Source of the DNA: Rhodanobacteraceae bacterium
Lineage (GTDB): Bacteria; Pseudomonadota; Gammaproteobacteria; Xanthomonadales; Rhodanobacteraceae
Direction: 5' to 3'
DNA length: 64,000 bases
Assembly: GCA_030167125.1 (NCBI GenBank)
Contig: CP126531.1
Location: 992,001 to 1,056,000 of the forward strand
Shown: positions 46,040 through 54,972 of the stretch, piece after piece
Position numbering within the stretch: position 1 is the stretch's first letter
Layout of the letters: the number at the start of each line of letters is the position of its first letter
Translations under genes and position numbers: made by a program
Notes under the pieces: model-generated
Told to the model about the DNA's origin: nothing
The model's database searches: none
Seen by the model: only the letters and a program-made list of their open reading frames with translations

Positions 46040-46885
46040 ATGCCTCGCCTTCCAACCCTGCTGCCTGGAGTCCTCTGCATGAGCATGTTCATGACCGCCG
46101 CGCACGCCGGCACCGACACGCAGGCGGCGCTGGAGAGCGTCGCGCATCTGAACAACTATCAAGTGGTCGAATTGCGCCGCTACGACATCGCGCCCGGCCA
46201 GCGCGATCGCTTCGTGCGCTATTTCGACGCGTATTTTCCGGAAGCATTCGAGCAGCTGGATTGCATGGTGTTCGGGCAGTTCGAGGATCGCGCCGCATCG
46301 ACGAAGTTTGTCTGGTTGCGCGGCTACCACGACATCGACGCGCGCCCCGTCGCGGACGCGGCGTTCTACTACGGGCCGGTGTGGCGCGAGCACCGCGCCA
46401 AGGTCAACGCGCTGTTTCCCGGCGCCAGCGACAACGTGTTGCTGCTGCGGCCACTGACGCCGCAGACGGAAGTTCCGGTGTTGCCTGCGGTCGATCCGGT
46501 CGATGAACCGCACGGCGCGCACGGCGTGGCGGTCGTGCAGATTTTTGCGGTGAAGAAGGGCGACGAGGATGCGTTCGCGCAGCGCGCGCAGGAAGCGTTC
46601 AAGCAGTACGAAGGAGCAAAGGTGCGTCCTGCGGGCGTGCTGGTGACGCTGGACGTGCCGAACAATTTCCCGCAACTGCCGATCCGCAGCGACGGGCCAT
46701 TCCTGGTCTGGCTGGGTGTTATCGAAAACGACGAGGCATTGAAAAGTTTCGATGCACGTGCGTCGCAGGTGGAACAGGAACTCGAGGGCACCGGCATGTT
46801 ACGCGGCGCGACGGAGCGCCTGGTGCTGGATCCCACGCCGCGTTCGCGCCTGCGCTGGTGGCCGGTTGCGGATGCGAAGCCATGA
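46040..46885 (+). CDS. NIPSNAP family protein, exported
   Basis: 281 residues from the ATG at 46040; GTG at 46037 is also in frame, and GGAG lies nine bases before it. The signal peptide ends AAHAG. Two NIPSNAP-type ferredoxin-like repeats are present (VVELRRYDIAPGQRDRFVRY at residues 40-60; VVQIFAVKKGDEDAFAQRAQ further on). The family is associated with heme or small-molecule handling in various bacteria, but the role is unclear. Its stop overlaps the following LysE ATG (ATGA). Confidence 0.8.
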   Translation: MPRLPTLLPGVLCMSMFMTAAHAGTDTQAALESVAHLNNYQVVELRRYDIAPGQRDRFVRYFDAYFPEAFEQLDCMVFGQFEDRAASTKFVWLRGYHDIDARPVADAAFYYGPVWREHRAKVNALFPGASDNVLLLRPLTPQTEVPVLPAVDPVDEPHGAHGVAVVQIFAVKKGDEDAFAQRAQEAFKQYEGAKVRPAGVLVTLDVPNNFPQLPIRSDGPFLVWLGVIENDEALKSFDARASQVEQELEGTGMLRGATERLVLDPTPRSRLRWWPVADAKP

Positions 46886-47517
46886 GCCACACCGCCGATC
46901 TGTTGCTGTTCGCGGCGCTGGTGTTCGGCATCATCGTGCTGCCGGGACTCGACATGGCGTACGTGATGGGCAGTTCGCTGACGGCCGGACGCCGGCACGG
47001 CCTTGCGGCGGTTGCCGGGATCGCCGCGGGCGGCGTCTGCCACGTTGTGATGACGACGCTCGGCATCAGCGTGTTGCTGAAGCTGATTCCGGCGGCCTTC
47101 AACGCGCTGCTGCTGGCCGGAGCACTGTATATCGCGTGGATAGGCATTTCATTGCTGCGTGCAGATGCTGCATTCGGCATCCGGGCGGAAGCCCGCGCGA
47201 TGCCGGCGTGGACGACGTTCCGCCGCGGCGCGCTGACCAGCCTGATGAACCCGAAAGCCTATCTCTTCATGCTGGCCGTGTTTCCGCAATTCCTGCATGC
47301 GGAATACGGGCCGCTGTGGACGCAGTCGCTGGTGCTGTGGCTGATCATCGCGGTCACGCAGGTCACGGTTTATGGCGCGGTCGCGCTTGCCGCGGCGCAG
47401 GCGCGCGGCTGGCTGGTGCAGCGGCCAGCCGCGGGTGTCGCCACCGCGCGTGTGGTTGGCGTGGTGCTGATCGGCGCCGCGCTGTTCACCGGGTTCGAGG
47501 GCTGGCGTTCGCTGTAG
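46882..47517 (+). CDS. LysE family amino acid exporter
   Basis: 211 residues with six membrane segments. PGLDMAYVMGSSLTAGRRHG is the typical LysE/RhtB N-terminal loop and GALTSLMNPKAYLFMLAVFP the second conserved motif. It exports basic or neutral amino acids or related compounds. The ATG at 46882 overlaps the NIPSNAP stop by four bases. The divergent WYL regulator suggests inducible expression. Confidence 0.85.
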   Translation: MSHTADLLLFAALVFGIIVLPGLDMAYVMGSSLTAGRRHGLAAVAGIAAGGVCHVVMTTLGISVLLKLIPAAFNALLLAGALYIAWIGISLLRADAAFGIRAEARAMPAWTTFRRGALTSLMNPKAYLFMLAVFPQFLHAEYGPLWTQSLVLWLIIAVTQVTVYGAVALAAAQARGWLVQRPAAGVATARVVGVVLIGAALFTGFEGWRSL

Positions 47518-47523
47518 GCGGCA

Positions 47524-47943
47524 TCAGGGAAACGCGTCATCCGCCAGCGCAAGGAACGCGAAGCAGGGCGTGCCGCGTTCCTTCCAGTGCCGGCACGCAT
47601 CATCGAGCACGTCGCACAACATGTCGAAATCATTTTCCGCCGCGTCGCGCAGATCGCCAGCGTGGTCGAACAGCCACACGTAGCCGCCCGCGTCCGGCAG
47701 CCATTCGAGGTCGCCGAGGCAGTCGGCCAACGCGTCCCAGTTGGCGCCGAAGGTTTCCGGAAACGCGAGGGATGCGGCGATGCGTTGCAACAAGTCGTCC
47801 TTGGCGTGGCAACCGGCAAGGCTGATGCGCCGCACCAGATGGCCTTCGTCGTGCGCGGCGGCGTCGAGCGCGTCGAGGTCGGTTTCGCCGACGAGGTACG
47901 CGCCGCTCTGTTGCACGTCCGCGAAATCGACGACGCCCGTCAT
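47524..47943 (-). CDS. Barstar-family ribonuclease inhibitor
   Basis: 139 residues. The barstar signature is visible: RRISLAGCHAKDDLLQRIAA, FPETFGANWDALADCLGDLEWL, and YVWLFDHAGDL. Barstar inserts an acidic helix into the barnase active site. The ATG at 47943 overlaps the RNase stop (ATGA), so immunity is translationally coupled to the toxin. No signal peptide, as required for a cytoplasmic immunity protein. Confidence 0.9.
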   Translation of the reverse strand: MTGVVDFADVQQSGAYLVGETDLDALDAAAHDEGHLVRRISLAGCHAKDDLLQRIAASLAFPETFGANWDALADCLGDLEWLPDAGGYVWLFDHAGDLRDAAENDFDMLCDVLDDACRHWKERGTPCFAFLALADDAFP

Positions 47944-48377
47944 CGCGGCACCTCGAATTCGCGGAAGCTGCGGTAGTGGTCGTCGGTGTAGTAGTACACC
48001 TCGGGCGGATTGCCGGCGGCGATGATGCGCCGCGCACCACGGTCGGGCGCGCCGGGCGTTTCGACCGTGTATTCGTGGTAGTAGCCGCGCGGCTTCTCCG
48101 GCAGCAGGTGTTCGTAGTTGCCGAACACCACGCCGTCCTGCCGGTGCGGGAACGGACCGCCACGCGCGATCGATGCCAGCGTGTCGCGCGCTTCCGGCGG
48201 CAGGAAAGCGGGGAGTCGATCGGAAGGTGCAACGCTCGATCCCGGTCGGGCCGTGGGCGCGGCGATCGGTGGCGTGGCGGCGGGCTGCGTGCTCGCCGGA
48301 TGCCGTTGCATGTACAGATAACCGACTACCAGCGCCAGCACGAGCAGGGGCAGCAGTGTTTTCCAGGATCGTTGCAT
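47940..48377 (-). CDS. Barnase/RNase N1-type secreted ribonuclease
   Basis: 145 residues. An N-terminal signal anchor (WKTLLPLLVLALVVGYLY) and a Pro/Ala linker to residue 60 precede the RNase fold: GGPFPHRQDGVVFGNYEHLL, YYHEYTVETPG (catalytic Glu), RGARRIIAAG (Arg) and YYYTDDHYRSF (His 134). The barnase triad appears intact. The ATG at 48377 overlaps the dacB stop by one base (TGATG). The pair with barstar is a toxin-immunity unit. Whether the RNase is released or stays membrane-anchored cannot be told. Confidence 0.9.
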   Translation of the reverse strand: MQRSWKTLLPLLVLALVVGYLYMQRHPASTQPAATPPIAAPTARPGSSVAPSDRLPAFLPPEARDTLASIARGGPFPHRQDGVVFGNYEHLLPEKPRGYYHEYTVETPGAPDRGARRIIAAGNPPEVYYYTDDHYRSFREFEVPR

Positions 48378-49942
48378 CAGGGCGCACCGTGTTCGGCCAG
48401 CATCGTGGCGATCGCATCCAGGTCGGATTGCGGCGACGGCTGGACGTTGCGGCCGAAGGCGTCGGTCGGGCGCTGGTAGCGATTCAACATCAACGAGAAC
48501 GCCAGCCGCCGGCCCGCCGCGTCGGTGGCGAAACCCGACAAGGTGTAGACGTGCGTCAGCGTGCCGGTCTTGGCCTGCACGTTGTCGGCTGCGGCGGTGC
48601 CGCGCATGCGGTTCCGCAAGGTGCCGTCGATGCCGGCGACGGGCAGCGCGTCGCGCAGGGCGTTCGCGAACGGTTGCCGCGCGATCCACGCCAGCAGCTT
48701 GACGGTGGCCGCGGGCGTGACCAGATCCTCGCGTGACAGGCCGGAGCCGTCGTTGAACGTCGCCTCATCGTTGCCGATGCCGATCCGGGCAAGGAAGGCG
48801 CGCATCGCGCATGCGCCCCAGTCCGCGCTGGTCTGCGGCGGCTCTGCGCGATCCGCGCACACGCCGGTGCGCGCGGTCGCGACGCCGACTTGTTGCAACA
48901 GCATCTGCGCGTAACGGTTGTCGGAATGCTTCAGCATGTGCATCAGCAGCTGCGACAGCGGCGGCGAGGCGAGGCTGGCGATTGCGATCGGATTGTTCGC
49001 CAATGCGGCGTCCGTTTCCGGCCAGTGCAGCGCACGCACGCTGCCGTCCAGCGTGATGCTGCGTTGCGCGAGCGCAGCGCGCAGCAGGTTGCCCGCAAAC
49101 AGCGCGCCATCGGGCGCCGACAACGCATAACTGCCATGCGGCTGGTTCGCGCGCAAACTGCCGCTTGCGTAGAGCACGTCCGAGCCGGGCGGACGATAAA
49201 GGCTGAGCGGCGCTGTGCTGCCGGTCAGGTTGACCACGCGCATGCCGGCATCGGATGGATCGACGCTCACGCTGCAGCAGCGCGCGCCGTCGCGCACGAC
49301 CTTCACGTGCACCACGTTGTTGTGCGCGCCCAGCGCGCCTGCCTGCGCACCGTAGTCGGTCTGGAGATCGAAAGCTTCCCAGCCGTCGCCGAACAGCGGC
49401 CCGGCGAAATACGTGTCGTCTGCGATCAGGTTGCCGCGCACGCGATGCACACCACGCTCAGCCAATGCGGCGGCAAGTCGCCCGGCCCAGTCGGGCGACG
49501 CGTCGGGATCGCCCAGTGACGGATCGCCGCCGCCATACAGAATCAGGTTTCCGTCCAGCGTGCCGTCGGCGCGCGGCGCGGCGGTCGCGTACAACGTGGT
49601 GGAAAAGCGCGCGTCCGGGCCCAGCGTTTGCAACGCGAGCGCCGAGGTGTACAGCTTGGCGTTGGAAGCAGGCACGAACAGCACGTCGACATCGTGCCGG
49701 TACAGCGTATTGCCATTGTCCAGCGACACCACGGCGATGCCCCATTGCGCATGCGCAAAACGCGGTTGCGCGATGTAGGCGTCGATGCCGTCGGCCAGCG
49801 AAGACGGCACGCTGCGCGGCGACGCGGCGTTGGCTACCGCGGGCACGGGTTGCGTGACCCGTGTGGCGGGTTTCGGCGGCGGCGCGGTCGCGCAGCCGCC
49901 CAGCAGCAGCGCGACCGTGAACGCCGCGGTGAAACGCTTCAA
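48377..49942 (-). CDS. dacB: D-alanyl-D-alanine carboxypeptidase/endopeptidase (PBP4-type)
   Basis: 521 residues with a lipobox (LLLGGC at residues 12-17). S13 family motifs are SNAK (SxxK) at 93-96, SDN in LKHSDNRYAQML, and KTG in QAKTGTLTHVY. DTYFAGPLFGDGWEAFDLQTD marks domain II. It trims D-Ala and cuts murein cross-links in the periplasm. The ATG at 49942 overlaps the DUF72 stop (ATGA), and its own stop overlaps the RNase start. Coupling of a murein endopeptidase to a secreted RNase is unusual. Confidence 0.9.
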   Translation of the reverse strand: MKRFTAAFTVALLLGGCATAPPPKPATRVTQPVPAVANAASPRSVPSSLADGIDAYIAQPRFAHAQWGIAVVSLDNGNTLYRHDVDVLFVPASNAKLYTSALALQTLGPDARFSTTLYATAAPRADGTLDGNLILYGGGDPSLGDPDASPDWAGRLAAALAERGVHRVRGNLIADDTYFAGPLFGDGWEAFDLQTDYGAQAGALGAHNNVVHVKVVRDGARCCSVSVDPSDAGMRVVNLTGSTAPLSLYRPPGSDVLYASGSLRANQPHGSYALSAPDGALFAGNLLRAALAQRSITLDGSVRALHWPETDAALANNPIAIASLASPPLSQLLMHMLKHSDNRYAQMLLQQVGVATARTGVCADRAEPPQTSADWGACAMRAFLARIGIGNDEATFNDGSGLSREDLVTPAATVKLLAWIARQPFANALRDALPVAGIDGTLRNRMRGTAAADNVQAKTGTLTHVYTLSGFATDAAGRRLAFSLMLNRYQRPTDAFGRNVQPSPQSDLDAIATMLAEHGAP

Positions 49943-50781
49943 GCGAGCCGTCCTTGCAGCGCCATTGCCGCCGCGGGATTGCGCGCCTTGGCGGCGCTGA
50001 TGAAATAGATGAATACGTCGCGGCGTCCGGATTTCGCCTTGCCGCCGGGCGACACCCGCGGCAGGTCTTCAGGCTCGCCGCCTTCGTGCCACAGCCGCGC
50101 GCGTTCGGCCCACGCGTCCAGCTCCTTCGCGGGATAGCCGTGGCGCTCGGACTCGCGGCTGCGCATCAGGCGCGCATACACGAAGTCGCCGGTGAGGTCG
50201 GCGAAATTCGGATACTCGCGCGAATCGGTGTACACGCAGGCGCAGCGATGGTCGCGCGCCAGTTGCAGGAATTCATCGCACAGGAAGCTTTCGTTGCGCA
50301 CTTCCAGCGCGTGCCGCAACGCGCGGCCGTTCAATTCGCGCGGCAGCAGCTCGAGGAACGCCGCGAGGTCGCCGTGGTCGAACACGCGCGACGGCGGGAA
50401 CTGCCACACGATCGGCCCGAGCCGGTCGCCGAATTCGGCGAGGCCGCCGAACACGAAGCTGCGGACCAACGCGCCCGCGCCGCCGAGCTTGCGCACCTCG
50501 GATACCTGCCGTGGCGCCTTCAGCGAGAACACGAACCCATCCGGCGTTTCATCGCGCCACTTCGCGTACACCTTCGGCGTCTGCGCGCGATAGTACGTGC
50601 TGTTGATCTCGAGCGTGGCCAGATGCCGGCTGGCGTATTCCAGTTCGCGCCGCTGCGGCAATCCCTTCGGATAGAAATTGTCGCGCCACGGGGCGAAGTT
50701 CCAGCCTCCGATGCCGGCCTTGATGCGCGTGACGCGCGCGCCCGCGAGTTCGTCCGCGATGGGAACATCGGATGTTTTCAC
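49939..50781 (-). CDS. DUF72 protein
   Basis: 280 residues from a GTG at 50781; a TTG at 50796 is also in frame but has no site. GIGGWNFAPWRDNFYP at the N terminus, LEINSTYYRAQTPKVYAKWR, VFSLKAPRQVSEVRKL and the C-terminal RDVFIYFISAAKARNPAAAM identify the TIM-barrel-like DUF72 family. Function is unknown; an RNA or sugar-phosphate link has been suggested. Its stop overlaps the dacB start by four bases. Confidence 0.8.
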   Translation of the reverse strand: MKTSDVPIADELAGARVTRIKAGIGGWNFAPWRDNFYPKGLPQRRELEYASRHLATLEINSTYYRAQTPKVYAKWRDETPDGFVFSLKAPRQVSEVRKLGGAGALVRSFVFGGLAEFGDRLGPIVWQFPPSRVFDHGDLAAFLELLPRELNGRALRHALEVRNESFLCDEFLQLARDHRCACVYTDSREYPNFADLTGDFVYARLMRSRESERHGYPAKELDAWAERARLWHEGGEPEDLPRVSPGGKAKSGRRDVFIYFISAAKARNPAAAMALQGRLA

Positions 50782-50931
50782 GCGAAACCTGCGCAACCTG
50801 CGGTGAGTCGGTGTGCCCCGAGTCTAGCCAATTCGGACCCGGACCTGTACCCGCCGCTCGCGCCCCTCTTGCGATCTTGCGCGGAGTGGCGCATCTTTGT
50901 GCCCACGGACCACTGCCAAGAGGAGCCGGAC

Positions 50932-51033
50932 ATGAAAGGCCAGGAAAAGAAAAAGGAAGAGAAGAAGAAACCGCAGAAGACGCTGAAGGAAAAGCGCGCC
51001 GAGAAACACGCGAAGAAGGAATCCAGGAGCTGA
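50932..51033 (+). CDS. Small Lys/Glu-rich protein, 33 residues
   Basis: MKGQEKKKEEKKKPQKTLKE at the N terminus; about half the residues are Lys and a quarter Glu. A strong site GAGGAG lies ten bases before the ATG at 50932. The gene is too short for routine annotation. Proteins like this are conserved in several Proteobacteria and probably bind nucleic acid or ribosomes. No function is assigned. Confidence 0.55.
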   Translation: MKGQEKKKEEKKKPQKTLKEKRAEKHAKKESRS

Positions 51034-51058
51034 GCGTCCACACGGAACGCGTGGCCGC

Positions 51059-51904
51059 TCAGGTCACGCGTTCCGCGTGTGTGTAGAGGTTCATCGATTC
51101 GTCGCGCACAAATGCGATCAACGTGATGCCAGCCGCTTCGGCGGCGTCGATCGCCAGCGACGTCGGTGCCGAGATCGCCGCGACCACCGCGATGCCGGCG
51201 TGCGCGGCCTTGTGCAGCATTTCCCATGACGCGCGCGAGGTGATCGCCGCGAAACCCGTCGACGTATGCGCGAACAGGGCGTCGCGATTCCGCCGCGTCG
51301 ACGCCAGCGCGCCGATCACCTTGTCCAGCGCGTTGTGGCGGCCGACGTCTTCGCGCACGATCGCAGGCTGACCGGGAACGACGAACGCGGCGGCGTGGGC
51401 GCCGCCCGTCATGGCATTGAGCGACTGGTCGTGCGCGAGCGCGCGCATGCCGGCCGCGATTGCGTCGCGTGAAAAACGCGCCGCGGATTGCACGCGCGGC
51501 AGCGGACGCACCGCGTCTTCCAGCGCTTCGACGCCGCACAAGCCGCAACCGCTGCGGCCGGTGAGATTGCGCCGTCGTGCCTGCAGCGCGTCGAAACGCG
51601 CGGCGGGAATCAATCCTTGCAAGGTGACGCCGCGTTCGCTGCGCAGCACGTCCACCAGATCGAACTCGGACGCGCTTTCCACGACGCCTTCGGCCATCGC
51701 GAAGCCCAGCGCAAAATCCGGAAGGTCGCAGGGCGTCGCCATCATCACTGCGAACGGCACGCCGTTGTAAACCAGCGCGACCGGCGCTTCCTCGATCACC
51801 TGGTCCAGCCGTTCGCCGCGGCCGTCCGCGCCCAGGCGCTGCGTGCGGGCCATCGACAGGCCGCGGCTCGGTTCGATTGGATTCATCGCGCGACCGGATG
51901 TCAT
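51059..51904 (-). CDS. fdhD: Formate dehydrogenase accessory sulfurtransferase FdhD
   Basis: 281 residues from the ATG at 51904 with GGCGG upstream; ATG at 51886 is an alternative. The sulfur-carrying Cys pair is in GRSGCGLCGVE. VALVYNGVPFAVMMATPCDL, VGRHNALDKVIG and RASWEMLHKAAHAGI are typical FdhD motifs. It passes sulfur from IscS to the Mo-bisPGD cofactor of formate dehydrogenase. No fdh structural gene is in the window. Confidence 0.9.
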   Translation of the reverse strand: MTSGRAMNPIEPSRGLSMARTQRLGADGRGERLDQVIEEAPVALVYNGVPFAVMMATPCDLPDFALGFAMAEGVVESASEFDLVDVLRSERGVTLQGLIPAARFDALQARRRNLTGRSGCGLCGVEALEDAVRPLPRVQSAARFSRDAIAAGMRALAHDQSLNAMTGGAHAAAFVVPGQPAIVREDVGRHNALDKVIGALASTRRNRDALFAHTSTGFAAITSRASWEMLHKAAHAGIAVVAAISAPTSLAIDAAEAAGITLIAFVRDESMNLYTHAERVT

Positions 51905-52007
51905 TCCGCCATGGTTCTCCCGAAGTATAGGTTGGGCCGGCCGGACGGGCTGGACGCACGATGCCGGGCGTATACTCCGCGTGAGTGACTGCCACAGAGG
52001 TGGCGCG

Positions 52008-53765
52008 GTGATCAGGTTCCTGGCCGAACTCAGGCGCCGCAACGTGTTCCGCGCGGGCACGCTTTATGCCGCCGTCGCGTGGCTGATCGTGCAGATTGCC
52101 ACGCAGGTTTTCCCGTTCTTCGGCATCGCCGACTGGGTGGTGCGGCTGATCGTGGTCGCGGCGGCGATCGGCTTCCCGTTCGTGCTGGCGTTCGCGTGGT
52201 ATTACGAACTCACGCCGGAAGGCCTGAAGCTCGAGAGCGAAGTCCCGCGCGCGGTGTCGATACGCTGGCAGACCGGGCGGCGGCTGGACTACGCGATCAT
52301 CGCGGTGCTGTGCGTTATCGTGGTGCTGCTGCTGGCGAACACGCTGGTGTGGCAGCGTGGCGGCACGACAGGGCTGGAAAAATCGGTGGCGGTGCTGCCG
52401 CTGCTGAACGAAAACGGCGACACCGGCGATCAGTATTTTTCCGATGGCCTGTCGGAAGACCTGATCTCGGTGCTGGGCCAGGTGCCGGGGCTGAAAGTGA
52501 TCGGCCGCAACTCCGCGTTCCGTTTCCGCGGCGACCTGAGCGACAGCCGCGGCATCGGCGCCAAGCTCGGTGTCGCGAATCTGCTGGAAGGCACCGTGCG
52601 CCGGCAGGGCGAGCGCGTGCGCATCGTCGCCAACCTGGTTTCGGCGGCGGACAGCCGGGTGATCTGGTCGCAGACCTATGACCGCGAGTTGAAGGACATC
52701 TTCGAGGTGCAGTCGGACATCGCGCGCGCGGTCGCGGATTCGCTGAGCGCCGCGCTGCTCGGCAGCACGCTGCGGCCCACCGACAAGCCGCCGGGCGGCA
52801 ACCTCGATGCGTACAACGCCTACCTGCAGGGGAATTTCTACCGCGCGCGCAGCACCGAGAGCGACGATCGCACCGCGATCGCGCATTACCAGGATGCGGT
52901 CCGCATCGATCCGCAGTACGCGAGCGCGCACGCGGCGTTGTCCATCACCTGGACGATGATGGCGGGTGCGTTCCTGGACGGATCCGCGATGGAGCAGGCG
53001 TACGCCAGCGCGCGCGCCTCGGCGCAGACGGCGCTGGCGCTCGACCCCGACCTGGCCGCGGCCCATCTCGCGCGCGGCGTGCTGCTGGAGTGGGCCGACT
53101 TCGACTGGCGCGGCGCCGAAGCGGAGTTCCGCCGCGCCCTGCAACTGGCGCCCAACAACGGCGATGCGATGAGCTGGCTGGCCGGCCTGTCGGCTTCGCT
53201 GGGTCGTCCGGACCGCGCCGTGGAATTGAAGCGGAACGCTCTGGAACTGGATCCGCTGCGCGCGACCTGGTTCGAAACGCTGGCCACGTATTATTCGGCG
53301 CTCGGCAAGCTCGACGATGCGCAGCGCGCGATCGAGAAGGCGATCGCGTTGCAGCCGAACGGTGCAAGCTTCCATCAGACGCTTGCCGTGGTCGAAATCC
53401 AGCGCGATAACGCGCAAGCCGCGTTGCACGCCGCGCAGCAGGGTCCGCCCGGTTCGTGGAAGGACCTGGCGCTGGCGATGGCGCGGCAGATCGGCGGCGA
53501 CCCATCCGCGGCCGACGCGGCGTTGCAGGACGTGATCGCGAAATACGGCGACGGCAATGCCTACCAGATCGCGGAAATCTACGCGCTGCGCAAGCAACCG
53601 CAGCCGATGTTCGAATGGCTGGAGCGCGCGTGGGCCAATCGCGATCCGGGCGTTTCGTACCTGCTTTACGACCCGTTCCTCGCGCCGTTCCGGAACGATT
53701 CGCGCTTCGCCGCTTTCTGCAAAAAAGCCGGGCTGCCGCCGCCGTCGTCCGGCAGGGCATCCTGA
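52008..53765 (+). CDS. Membrane TPR protein with FlgO/TolB-like domain
   Basis: 585 residues from a GTG at 52008 with AGAGG upstream. Three membrane segments are predicted (WLIVQIATQVFPFFGI; IVVAAAIGFPFVLAFAW; YAIIAVLCVIVVLLLANTL). A FlgO-like sensory domain (SVAVLPLLNENGDTGDQYFS, DGLSEDLISVLGQVPGL, GANLLEGTVRR-like region) follows. Six or seven TPR units fill residues 270-560. It resembles the CadC-like adenylate cyclase-fused proteins but lacks a cyclase or DNA-binding domain. Probably a signalling or scaffold protein. Confidence 0.75.
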   Translation: MIRFLAELRRRNVFRAGTLYAAVAWLIVQIATQVFPFFGIADWVVRLIVVAAAIGFPFVLAFAWYYELTPEGLKLESEVPRAVSIRWQTGRRLDYAIIAVLCVIVVLLLANTLVWQRGGTTGLEKSVAVLPLLNENGDTGDQYFSDGLSEDLISVLGQVPGLKVIGRNSAFRFRGDLSDSRGIGAKLGVANLLEGTVRRQGERVRIVANLVSAADSRVIWSQTYDRELKDIFEVQSDIARAVADSLSAALLGSTLRPTDKPPGGNLDAYNAYLQGNFYRARSTESDDRTAIAHYQDAVRIDPQYASAHAALSITWTMMAGAFLDGSAMEQAYASARASAQTALALDPDLAAAHLARGVLLEWADFDWRGAEAEFRRALQLAPNNGDAMSWLAGLSASLGRPDRAVELKRNALELDPLRATWFETLATYYSALGKLDDAQRAIEKAIALQPNGASFHQTLAVVEIQRDNAQAALHAAQQGPPGSWKDLALAMARQIGGDPSAADAALQDVIAKYGDGNAYQIAEIYALRKQPQPMFEWLERAWANRDPGVSYLLYDPFLAPFRNDSRFAAFCKKAGLPPPSSGRAS

Positions 53766-53843
53766 TGGACCTGCGTGCAACGAGCACTTGATACGCCGAA
53801 GCCGGGCGGCGCCGTTTCCCGGACCAACGAGGGAGTCGCTGTA

Positions 53844-53987
53844 ATGACCAACCAACCCGAACAGCCGGATGACGATCCTTCCGAGGATCAGCAGGACGCC
53901 GTGCAACCGGCCGCCAAGCAGCAGGGTCCGGCGACCGACGCGAAGAAGCAGGAAGTCAAGCCGAACGCGAAGAAGCAGGAAGTCTGA
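53844..53987 (+). CDS. Small acidic/Lys-rich protein, 47 residues
   Basis: MTNQPEQPDDDPSEDQQDAV at the N terminus and a tandem repeat at the end (AKKQEV-KPN-AKKQEV, the two copies spaced by three residues). The ATG at 53844 has GAGGGAG about eight bases before it. No domain is recognised. Proteins of this type are probably intrinsically disordered. A real gene is supported by the ribosome site and coding pattern only. Confidence 0.5.
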   Translation: MTNQPEQPDDDPSEDQQDAVQPAAKQQGPATDAKKQEVKPNAKKQEV

Positions 53988-54014
53988 TCGCGCGCCACGG
54001 CAAGCGCCGTGGCG

Positions 54015-54938
54015 CTATTCGATGGACCTCGATTCCGCCGTGCCCAGCACGGTTTCGGGCGGTCTGGCCGCGGGCTGCCGTGTCACCAGCGGGTGCACGA
54101 ACACCGCGCCGAGGATCACCGCGACGCCGGCGTAGAACCACGCGTCGAGCTGGTGCTGTTCGCCCAGCAGGATCACCGCCAGCACGATCGCGTACACCGG
54201 TTCGAGGTTGGTCGCGAGCTGCACGGTGTATGCCGACAGCTTGCGCAGCACCGCCAGCGCCAGCGCGAACGGCAGCAGCGTGCAGACGATCGCCAGCACC
54301 AGCAGCAGGATGCCGTCGTGCAAACCCGGGACGGCGAACGTGCCTTCGCCGTGCCAGAACAGCGTGACCAGCGTCAGGAACACGGTGCCTGCGCCGAGTT
54401 CGATGCCGGTGACGGTCAACGCGCCGCCGCGCTCGGCCATGCGCTTGTTGAACGCACCAAAAGTGGCGCAGAGCGCCGCCGACAACGCGCCCACCGCGAC
54501 GCCCAGGCGCATGTCCGCGGGCACGCCGCCCACCACCAGCGCGACACCCGGCACCACCGCCACGCCGATCAGCAATTCACGCGGATCGAATTTTCGTCCC
54601 ACCGCCAGCGGTTCGATGACCGCGAGGAACACCGGCGCCAGCGCCATGCAGGTCGCCGCGACCGACGCGTTGGCGAGCTTCACCGCGGAGTAGAACGTCA
54701 GCCAGTGCAGCGCCACCACCACGCCGATGCCCGCGTACGCCGCGAACCGGCGCGGCGGCATCGCGCGCAGTTCGCGCCACACCTTCGGCAGCAATAGCAA
54801 CGCCACGGTGACGATCAGCATGCGCCACCACACCAGTTGCAGCGCGCTCAGCGTGATCAGCTTGCCGAGGATGGCGGTGAAGCCCCACAGCACCACGCAG
54901 AAATGGAGCTGCCATTGCGCCTTGGCTTGGGGGGTCAT
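54015..54938 (-). CDS. EamA (DMT) family transporter
   Basis: 307 residues with ten membrane segments in two EamA halves (WGFTAILGKLITLSALQLVW; TFGAFNKRMAERGGALTVTG). The family exports amino acids, nucleotides or other small metabolites. The ATG at 54938 lies only 26 bases from the left target repeat of the insertion sequence, so the IS sits in its promoter region and may alter expression. Confidence 0.85.
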   Translation of the reverse strand: MTPQAKAQWQLHFCVVLWGFTAILGKLITLSALQLVWWRMLIVTVALLLLPKVWRELRAMPPRRFAAYAGIGVVVALHWLTFYSAVKLANASVAATCMALAPVFLAVIEPLAVGRKFDPRELLIGVAVVPGVALVVGGVPADMRLGVAVGALSAALCATFGAFNKRMAERGGALTVTGIELGAGTVFLTLVTLFWHGEGTFAVPGLHDGILLLVLAIVCTLLPFALALAVLRKLSAYTVQLATNLEPVYAIVLAVILLGEQHQLDAWFYAGVAVILGAVFVHPLVTRQPAARPPETVLGTAESRSIE

Positions 54939-54964
54939 GGAGTGAATCGGAAAGGGAATTCGAA

Positions 54965-54972
54965 AAGTTTAA
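54965..54972. repeat. Target-site duplication, left copy
   Basis: AAGTTTAA, identical to the right copy at 55682-55689. The 8-bp length matches IS1595-family duplications. Confidence 0.9.
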
